Assembly: GCA_025928585.1 (NCBI GenBank) | Contig: JAICJG010000003.1 | Location: forward strand, 1-59,865 | Reading direction: 5' to 3' | DNA length: 59,865 bases | Source of the DNA: Rhodanobacteraceae bacterium | GTDB lineage: Bacteria; Pseudomonadota; Gammaproteobacteria; Xanthomonadales; Rhodanobacteraceae | Shown here: in pieces, positions 54,701-59,865 of the stretch | Numbering within the stretch: the first letter of the stretch is position 1 | Layout of the letters: each line of letters begins with the position of its first letter | The notes under the pieces: model-generated | The model's input: only the letters and a program-made list of their open reading frames with translations | Databases searched by the model: none | What the model was told of the DNA's origin: nothing | Made by a program: the position numbers and the translations under genes

Positions 54701-55957
54701 TCAGGTCATGGATGGCCGTTCTGGTTCCCCGGGCCTCCGGGCGGCACCGGCAATCGCGACGTCGGGGGACCTCGCGATCACGGAGGATCGCGCCAACAAC
54801 CCCACCAGCGCGAACAGCAGCAACGCGGCTCCTCCGGTGTGAGCGACCGCAACCCACAGCGGCAGGCCGAGGGTGACGTTGCCGATGCCCAGCGCAACCT
54901 GCGCGCACAGCAACACCGCCAGCGCGATGCCGTGCCAGCGCAGCCCGGCGCGGGCGGACCGGTGCGCGAGCCACGCCACGTACACGAACACCACCACGGC
55001 GCCCAGGCGGTGCACCATCTGGATCGCCGTGCGCGCGGGCGCATCGAGGATGCCGCCCTGGAAGTCGACCCCGATGTGCCGCCACAGGATGAATCCCTGG
55101 TGGAAGTCCATCGCGGGCCACCATTGCCCGAGGCACTGCGGGAATGCCGCTCCGCCGATGCCACAGGCGAGCGCTGTGTAATTGGTGGACGTCCAGCCGC
55201 CGAGGAAAATCTGGCACGCGAGCAAGACCAGGCCGACCGCTGCGGCGCGCCGCAAAAGAACGGGGTCAGGTTCACTTTTCATTGCCGACGGTGGGTGCCG
55301 CCGGAGCTTCGCTGAAAAGTGAACCTGACCCCGTTCGGAAAGCCGCCAGGCGAGCCAGGCCAGGAGGCCGAACGTCAGCAGCCCGCCCAGGAGGTGCCCT
55401 GTGACGACCAGCGGCAGCAGCAGCCAGGTGACCGTCCACATCCCGAGCAGGGCCTGGAAACACACCACCGCGAGCGCCAGCACGGCGATCCGCCGCCAGC
55501 CTCCCGCGCGCCAGAAGAGCGTGAGGCCGAGCAGCAGCGCTTCCCCGGCCGCGGCCACGGCGCTCGATGCCACGTAGTCCTTCGCCATGTAGAGCGGAAT
55601 GCCGACCCCGATCAGGACCACCGCCGCGAGCACCAGCCCCAGACGGCGTTTCTCCGCGAAGGTCGCGGCGAGCGCCTCGGCCAGCACCAGGAGGCCGAGC
55701 GTGCCGGCGAGGAAACGGTGTACCTGCTCGCGCCAGGCCCTGTGGGTCTCCACGGGGCGGTTGGGGAAGGCCTGGTCGGCTCTTGCCACTGCGGCCGGCT
55801 TCACGGGCCAGGTGATCCGTCCATAGCAGGTCGGCCAGTCGGGACAGGACAGGCCCGCGTTGGAGAGGCGCACGAAAGAACCGAACACGATCACGCAGAA
55901 GGCGAACACGCAGGCGATCCAGGCCAGCGCGCGCAGCGGGGCGGTCACCGATTCCAT
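54701..55957 (-). CDS. ctaA: Heme A synthase (COX15/CtaA) carrying a repeat-derived loop
   Basis: The 418-residue membrane enzyme oxidises heme O to heme A. It has two four-helix bundles, each with conserved His ([45 protein letters not shown]) and the [15 protein letters not shown] segment. Between the halves the sequence [12 protein letters not shown]...KSEPDPVLL is foreign: it is encoded by a perfect inverted repeat at 55258-55336. The reading frame is kept, and the insertion falls in the loop linking the bundles, so the enzyme may still work. Confidence 0.93.
   Translation of the reverse strand: MESVTAPLRALAWIACVFAFCVIVFGSFVRLSNAGLSCPDWPTCYGRITWPVKPAAVARADQAFPNRPVETHRAWREQVHRFLAGTLGLLVLAEALAATFAEKRRLGLVLAAVVLIGVGIPLYMAKDYVASSAVAAAGEALLLGLTLFWRAGGWRRIAVLALAVVCFQALLGMWTVTWLLLPLVVTGHLLGGLLTFGLLAWLAWRLSERGQVHFSAKLRRHPPSAMKSEPDPVLLRRAAAVGLVLLACQIFLGGWTSTNYTALACGIGGAAFPQCLGQWWPAMDFHQGFILWRHIGVDFQGGILDAPARTAIQMVHRLGAVVVFVYVAWLAHRSARAGLRWHGIALAVLLCAQVALGIGNVTLGLPLWVAVAHTGGAALLLFALVGLLARSSVIARSPDVAIAGAARRPGEPERPSMT
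55258..55336. repeat. Perfect inverted-repeat element inserted in ctaA (GGGGTCAG family)
   Basis: Two perfect 23-bp arms (55258-55280 and 55314-55336), each with a GGGGTCAGGTTCACTTTT-type core, flank 33 bp. The whole element is inside the ctaA coding sequence and in frame on the coding strand. It shares its core with the 45788-45870 repeat. Confidence 0.85.
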
Positions 55958-56505
55958 CAATGCACCACCTTCGCGAGATCCTGGCGCAGGCCGTCCGGAT
56001 CGAAGTCGGCGGCGTAGCGGGTGAGCGCCTTGCCGTCTGGCGTCACCAGCACCGCGCTGACCGAGTCGCGCGTGCGGGGGCGCAGGTCGGCGAGCACGTC
56101 GGAGGGCGTGGTCGCGAGCGTCCACACCTCGCCGAAACCGTGCGCGACGGCAGCCTCCGGGCGGGCGCCGAGATACAGCAGGCGCAGCTTGTCGGCATGC
56201 CGACCGAGCGCGATCTGCGCACGATGCACCAGGTCGAGCTGGCGCAGGCAGTGTTCCGCGCAACCAGGGCCGGGCAGCGCGACCAGCGTCCACACGGCGT
56301 CGTCATTGCGCCACGCAAACGGCTCACCGCTGGCTGCTTGCACCGGCATGGCGGCCAAGTCGCGCTCGGGCCGGACCGGATGGCCGTAGCTGCGGCCATC
56401 CGGAACCCAGCCCGTCGATGTCAGCATCAGCGCCACCACCACGGGCAACACGAACACCGCGGCGATCAGTGCCGCCTGCAAGCGGCGGCGATTGCGTACA
56501 TCCAT
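55957..56505 (-). CDS. Sco-like thioredoxin-fold protein of the oxidase cluster
   Basis: The 182-residue protein has one N-terminal membrane helix and a periplasmic thioredoxin-like domain with a CxxxC pair in GPGCAEHCLRQ, the spacing used by Sco copper proteins. A late His ligand is not obvious. It lies between SURF1 and ctaA as the PA0111-type hypothetical does in Pseudomonas; its stop and the ctaA start share a base (TGATG). A role in oxidase copper or thiol handling is inferred. Confidence 0.72.
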   Translation of the reverse strand: MDVRNRRRLQAALIAAVFVLPVVVALMLTSTGWVPDGRSYGHPVRPERDLAAMPVQAASGEPFAWRNDDAVWTLVALPGPGCAEHCLRQLDLVHRAQIALGRHADKLRLLYLGARPEAAVAHGFGEVWTLATTPSDVLADLRPRTRDSVSAVLVTPDGKALTRYAADFDPDGLRQDLAKVVH

Positions 56506-56511
56506 CTTCTT

Positions 56512-57255
56512 CTATTCCTCGTTGACTGCGGCATCATCACGCTTCACGCGATGCAGCACGAAAAACAACACGACCGCAGCGATCGCGAAACTGAACCACT
56601 GCAGCGCGTACGCACGATGCCGGGCGGGGGGCATCACGTTGGCCGTCCAGTGGCGCAGGTAGGCGCTGTGCGGGTCGGGATCCAGCAACAATACATGCGG
56701 GTAGAGCGGGCGATGCAGATCGGCCGCGATTTCGCGAAGGTCGATCCAGGTTACGAGCTTCGGCCAGGTCCGCTGGCGGACCAGCGGGTTGCCGCCCAAT
56801 TTGAGCCCCGGCAGCGGCGGCGGCGCGTAGATTCCGGTGAGGGTCACCTCGCCCGTCGGCATCGGCGGGAGATCCGGCAGGGTCGTCGAATCGGGACCCA
56901 TCTTGGCGAGAAACCCGAGGTTTACCAGCAAGGGATGCGGCGAGCCGTTGGGGACGAATGGCACGAACACCATCACGCCCAGCCTCCCCGCGCGCATCTG
57001 GTCGTCGAGCAGGTAGACGCGGCCACCCAGGATCCGGCCCGTGGCCTGCACGTGCGGATAGTCGTTGGACCGGGGGTCCGAAACCGCCTGCGTCAGCGGC
57101 ACCAGGGGAGCGGATGCGGCGCGGTCGAAGCGCGCGAGCACGTTCTCCTTGTACGCCGCGCGATCGAGTTGCCAGACGCCGAGCGCGCAGAACACCGCGA
57201 TGCCGGCGAGCGTCAGCAACACCGCGAAGGCGCCCGGACGGCGGATGCCGATCAT
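56512..57255 (-). CDS. SURF1-family oxidase biogenesis protein
   Basis: The 247-residue protein has a helix at each end and a periplasmic domain. GVWQLDRAAYKENVL, LLVNLGFLAKM and YALQWFSFAIAAVVLF are typical SURF1 blocks. SURF1 helps insert or retain heme a in CtaD. It lies 6 bp upstream of the Sco-like gene. Confidence 0.92.
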   Translation of the reverse strand: MIGIRRPGAFAVLLTLAGIAVFCALGVWQLDRAAYKENVLARFDRAASAPLVPLTQAVSDPRSNDYPHVQATGRILGGRVYLLDDQMRAGRLGVMVFVPFVPNGSPHPLLVNLGFLAKMGPDSTTLPDLPPMPTGEVTLTGIYAPPPLPGLKLGGNPLVRQRTWPKLVTWIDLREIAADLHRPLYPHVLLLDPDPHSAYLRHWTANVMPPARHRAYALQWFSFAIAAVVLFFVLHRVKRDDAAVNEE

Positions 57256-57306
57256 GGGCGCACGCGCCGCGCCGGTATACTTGTGGTTTCCGGCAACGCA
57301 CCGCCC

Positions 57307-57531
57307 ATGCCTCTCGCGACCGCATACCAAGCCGTCCTGGTCATCGTGTTCCTGGTGGTCATCTTCGAACTGGGACAGGCTTTGTACTTCATGATGACCG
57401 ATCGCAGCGGCAGCAACCGCACGGCCTGGGCGCTGACCCGGCGCGTGCTGTTCTCGGCACTGCTGATCGTCCTGATCATCGTGGGGATCGCCACCGGCCT
57501 CCTGCACCCGCACGGCATCTACACGCGCTGA
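57307..57531 (+). CDS. DUF2909 twin-transmembrane protein
   Basis: The 74-residue protein has two hydrophobic helices (VLVIVFLVVIFELGQALYF and LFSALLIVLIIVGIATGLL) linked by TDRSGSNRTAWALTRR, matching DUF2909 proteins encoded beside SURF1 and ctaE. The function is unknown; association with cytochrome c oxidase is by genomic context. It is on the opposite strand from its neighbours. Confidence 0.88.
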   Translation: MPLATAYQAVLVIVFLVVIFELGQALYFMMTDRSGSNRTAWALTRRVLFSALLIVLIIVGIATGLLHPHGIYTR

Positions 57532-57561
57532 GAGCAGGGGACAGGGAGCGGCCGGAGGTTC

Positions 57562-57648
57562 GTAGCCCGGATGAAGTGCAAGGGAATCCGGGACCGTTCT
57601 CGCGCGAATGTCCCGGGTTGCGCCGCTGCACGGTTCCATCCGGGCTAC
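57562..57648. repeat. Inverted-repeat element between DUF2909 and ctaE
   Basis: GTAGCCCGGATG (57562-57573) and CATCCGGGCTAC (57637-57648) are exact complements bounding 87 bp; inner segments (ATCCGGGA, TCCCGGGTT) can pair as well. This GTAGCCCGGATG palindrome is widespread in Xanthomonad intergenic regions. It lies between convergent genes and may act as a transcript end. Confidence 0.75.
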
Positions 57649-57726
57649 ACGGTGATCAACCGCCTGGAATCACATCGCGCAAACGGGGTCCACGGACACC
57701 TGTGCTTCTGCTCCTGAACCCTGCTC

Positions 57727-58623
57727 CTACAAGATATAAACAAACAGGAACAGGCACAGCCAGACCACGTCCACGAAGTGCCAGTACCACGCCACCGCTT
57801 CGAACCCGAAGTGGTTTTCGCGGGTGAAGTGACCGCGTACGCAGCGCAGCCACATCACACACAGCATGATCGTGCCGAGCGTGACGTGCAGGCAGTGGAA
57901 GCCGGTGAGGATATAGAAGGTCGCACCATAGATGCCGCTGTGCAGCGTCATGTTGAGGTGGACGTACGAATCCCAGTACTCGATCGCCTGTCCGCACAGG
58001 AACAGCGCACCCAGCACGATCGTCAGGCCCAGGAAGCCGATCAGGCGCTTGCGGTTGCCGCCACGCAGCGCATGGTGGGCGATGGTCACCGTAACGCTCG
58101 AGGAGAGCAGCAGCAGGGTGTTGATCAGCGGGATACCCCAAGGCGAGGTGGTGACGAATGAACCGCCGACCGCCTCGGGCCCGTTGGTCGGCCACGCGGC
58201 CGAGAACCCGGGCCACAGGTAGTGATTGGTCGCGAGCTGGGCCCCGTTCAGCAGTCCCAGCCCCTGGTCGGATCCGCCGAGCAGCGGCACCACCGCGTTG
58301 CGGATGTAGAACAGGCCGCCGAAAAACGCGGCGAAGAAGAACACTTCCGAGACGATGAACCACATCATTCCCATCCGGAACGAAGTGTCGACCTGCGGAT
58401 TGAAGACGCCCCTGATCGACTCCGCGATCACGTTGCCGAACCAGCCGAACATGATGCCGATGATGGTCAACGCGCCAATCGCGAGGACGATCTGGCCCGG
58501 TCGCTCGTAGCCGTTCAGCCAGGTGGCGGCGCCGACCATGAACATGAACATGCCGAACGTGATGAAGATGGGCCAGCGGCTCTTGTGCGGGACGTAGTAG
58601 ACGTTGGCGTCGAGTTGGTTCAT
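57727..58623 (-). CDS. ctaE: Cytochrome c oxidase subunit III
   Basis: The 298-residue membrane protein has seven helices. Family blocks include MGMMWFIVSEVFFFAAFF, NTLLLLSSSVTVT, AIEYWDSY, GFHCLHVTLG and YWHFVDVVWLCLF. It is part of the aa3-type oxidase core. The ATG inside MSMNQL was preferred to an upstream TTG. Confidence 0.96.
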   Translation of the reverse strand: MNQLDANVYYVPHKSRWPIFITFGMFMFMVGAATWLNGYERPGQIVLAIGALTIIGIMFGWFGNVIAESIRGVFNPQVDTSFRMGMMWFIVSEVFFFAAFFGGLFYIRNAVVPLLGGSDQGLGLLNGAQLATNHYLWPGFSAAWPTNGPEAVGGSFVTTSPWGIPLINTLLLLSSSVTVTIAHHALRGGNRKRLIGFLGLTIVLGALFLCGQAIEYWDSYVHLNMTLHSGIYGATFYILTGFHCLHVTLGTIMLCVMWLRCVRGHFTRENHFGFEAVAWYWHFVDVVWLCLFLFVYIL

Positions 58624-58743
58624 GGACAAGGTTCCGGTCGGTGACGGGCTTGGCGAAATACGTGGTGGCTGCGGGGCTGCGGCCCGCAGTCTGATCTGGT
58701 GGCGTCCCGCGGGGCCGCCGCATTGCCTTGGTCGAAGGACATG

Positions 58744-58929
58744 TCAGCGAGGGATGTGGGCGAGGTGCCCTTGCACCAGGCTGGCGATGAAGAACGCGAC
58801 CGCGATCGCGCCGATGATCCAGGCGGTCCGGCGCGCGCCGCTCTGGCGGTGCACCAACGCATCGGCCGCGGCATCGGACCGGTCCTGCGCGCGCTTTTCC
58901 GCGTCAACTTGTTCGCTCGTTCGCAGCAT
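58744..58929 (-). CDS. Small single-helix membrane protein between ctaD and ctaE
   Basis: A 61-codon frame ends at 58744. The charged N-terminus (SEQVDAEKRAQDRSDAAADAL) is followed by one hydrophobic helix (TAWIIGAIAVAFFIASLVQ). It occupies the place where Cox11 (CtaG) is encoded in Pseudomonas and Xanthomonas oxidase operons but is far too short to be Cox11. It could be a small oxidase assembly or accessory protein. The call rests on position and coding appearance. Confidence 0.65.
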   Translation of the reverse strand: MLRTSEQVDAEKRAQDRSDAAADALVHRQSGARRTAWIIGAIAVAFFIASLVQGHLAHIPR

Positions 58930-59036
58930 GCTTTCTCGAAAAATCAGGGCATCAAGCCCATTCTGGTGCCTATGACTCCGATAGCTTTGATCAATCTCAT
59001 CATCTACTGGAGCAGCAATCAGGGCCGATTGCACGA

Positions 59037-59865
59037 TCAATGCGTGATGTCGCCATGCGCAAGCTGGGTGTCGTCCACCACCGGCGGCACCGTGAAGCTG
59101 TGGTGCGGCGCCGGCGACGGCAGCGTCCACTCGAGGCCATGCGCGTTTTCCCAGGCGCGGGCGGCCGCCTTCTCCTTCGAGAAGAACACGCAGTGGATCA
59201 CCACGCCGACGAAGATCAACTGGGTGGCGCCGAACAGGAAGCCGCCGATCGAGGAAACCATGTTCCAATCGGCAAACGCCACGTTGTAGTCCGGAATGCG
59301 GCGTGGCATGCCGGCGAGACCCAGGAAGTGCTGCGGGAAGAACAGCACGTTGATGCCGATCACGCTGAGCCAGAAATGAAGCTTCGACCAGAAGCCCGAG
59401 TACATGTGGCCGGACCACTTCGGCAGCCAGTAGTACACCCCGGCGATGATCGAGAACAACGCGCCGGCGGCCAGCACGTAATGGAAGTGCGCGACGATGA
59501 AATAGGTCTGGTTGTACTGGAAGTCGGCCGGCACCAGCGCCATCATCACCCCGGAGAAGCCGCCGATCGTGAACTGCACGATGAAGGCGATCGCCCACAG
59601 CATCGGGATCTCGAAGCTGAGCGAGCCCTTCCACATCGTGGTGACCCAGTTGAAGATCTTCACCCCGGTCGGCACCGCGATCAGCATCGTCGCGTACATG
59701 AAGAACACTTCGCTGCCGAGCGGCATCCCGACCGTGAACATGTGGTGCGACCACACGATGAACGACAGGAACGCAATGCACGCGATCGCGTACACCATTG
59801 CCTTGTAGCCGAACAAAGGCTTGCGCGCGAAGGTCGGCACGATTTCCGAGATGATCCCGAACGCG
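59037..59865 (-). CDS. ctaD: Cytochrome c oxidase subunit I, 3' part
   Basis: The frame is open to the window edge, so the 5' part is outside. About 275 C-terminal residues are visible. SHHMFTVG contains the two CuB histidines, NWVTTMW and GFSGVMMA follow, and HFHYVLAAG carries the ligands of heme a3 and heme a. The C-terminus ends in a short His-containing tail. It catalyses O2 reduction and proton pumping. Confidence 0.96.
   Translation of the reverse strand, partial: AFGIISEIVPTFARKPLFGYKAMVYAIACIAFLSFIVWSHHMFTVGMPLGSEVFFMYATMLIAVPTGVKIFNWVTTMWKGSLSFEIPMLWAIAFIVQFTIGGFSGVMMALVPADFQYNQTYFIVAHFHYVLAAGALFSIIAGVYYWLPKWSGHMYSGFWSKLHFWLSVIGINVLFFPQHFLGLAGMPRRIPDYNVAFADWNMVSSIGGFLFGATQLIFVGVVIHCVFFSKEKAAARAWENAHGLEWTLPSPAPHHSFTVPPVVDDTQLAHGDITH

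Overview
The window is high-GC DNA whose gene content and order point to a gammaproteobacterium of the Xanthomonadales (Lysobacterales; Xanthomonadaceae or Rhodanobacteraceae-like). This is inferred from the plant-type GshA, the engB / cytochrome c4 / dsbA / lipoprotein dsbA / exonuclease-phosphatase run, the pteridine reductase-folK-folB-tsaD-rpsU-yqeY run, a fused chorismate mutase-prephenate dehydratase, and the intergenic palindromes. Most of it is chromosomal housekeeping DNA. No rRNA, tRNA, CRISPR array, phage or complete insertion sequence was seen.

Layout. 1-11.4 kb: the 3' end of a CtlX-like amidinohydrolase; glutathione synthesis (gshA) and the GTPase engB on the minus strand; then a plus-strand run of diheme cytochrome c4, two DsbA-type proteins, an endonuclease/exonuclease/phosphatase protein, a decayed small secreted-protein gene, a soluble lytic transglycosylase, an NDUFA9-like epimerase and the CCA-adding enzyme. 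11.5-20.9 kb: a signalling block of more AT-rich appearance that abuts a truncated glutathione S-transferase gene. It holds a receiver protein, a receiver-EAL phosphodiesterase, a GAF protein with a broken GGDEF motif and, divergently, a 1547-residue hybrid histidine kinase with a C-terminal HPt domain. The set resembles RocS/VieS-type phosphorelays that control cyclic di-GMP. 21-26.8 kb: a MidA-like methyltransferase, folate genes (pteridine reductase, folK, folB), an EcsC-like protein, tsaD, then rpsU with a readable promoter and terminator, and yqeY.

27-32.4 kb: a tightly coupled seven-gene operon (arginase-fold protein, SMR protein, alpha/beta hydrolase, FemAB-like acyltransferase, second SMR protein, acyl carrier protein, ketoacyl-ACP synthase) preceded by a perfect 24-bp palindrome. 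It is the best candidate for an undescribed system. I read it as making and flipping an acylated amine or amino-acid lipid; this is inference. 32.5-45.2 kb: cysK, a small secreted protein, pheA, a class III aminotransferase with a HAD phosphatase, a four-gene tripartite ABC efflux system, a fatty-acid desaturase, a 56-residue DUF1328 membrane protein and dnaG. 45.3-48.8 kb: glutathione peroxidase and an MgtA-type Mg2+ P-type ATPase with an Arg-rich small ORF upstream.

49.2 kb to the end: the aa3-type cytochrome c oxidase region: Sco, PCu(A)C, a caa3-type CtaG, ctaB, ctaA, a Sco-like protein, SURF1, DUF2909, ctaE, a 61-residue membrane protein and the 3' part of ctaD. Cox11 is not in its usual place. 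A GGDEF-EAL protein sits inside this cluster. Several palindromic interspersed repeats mark the window. One lies in frame inside ctaA, one encodes part of an outer-membrane protein tail, and one contains the mgtA stop codon and abuts the gpx start.
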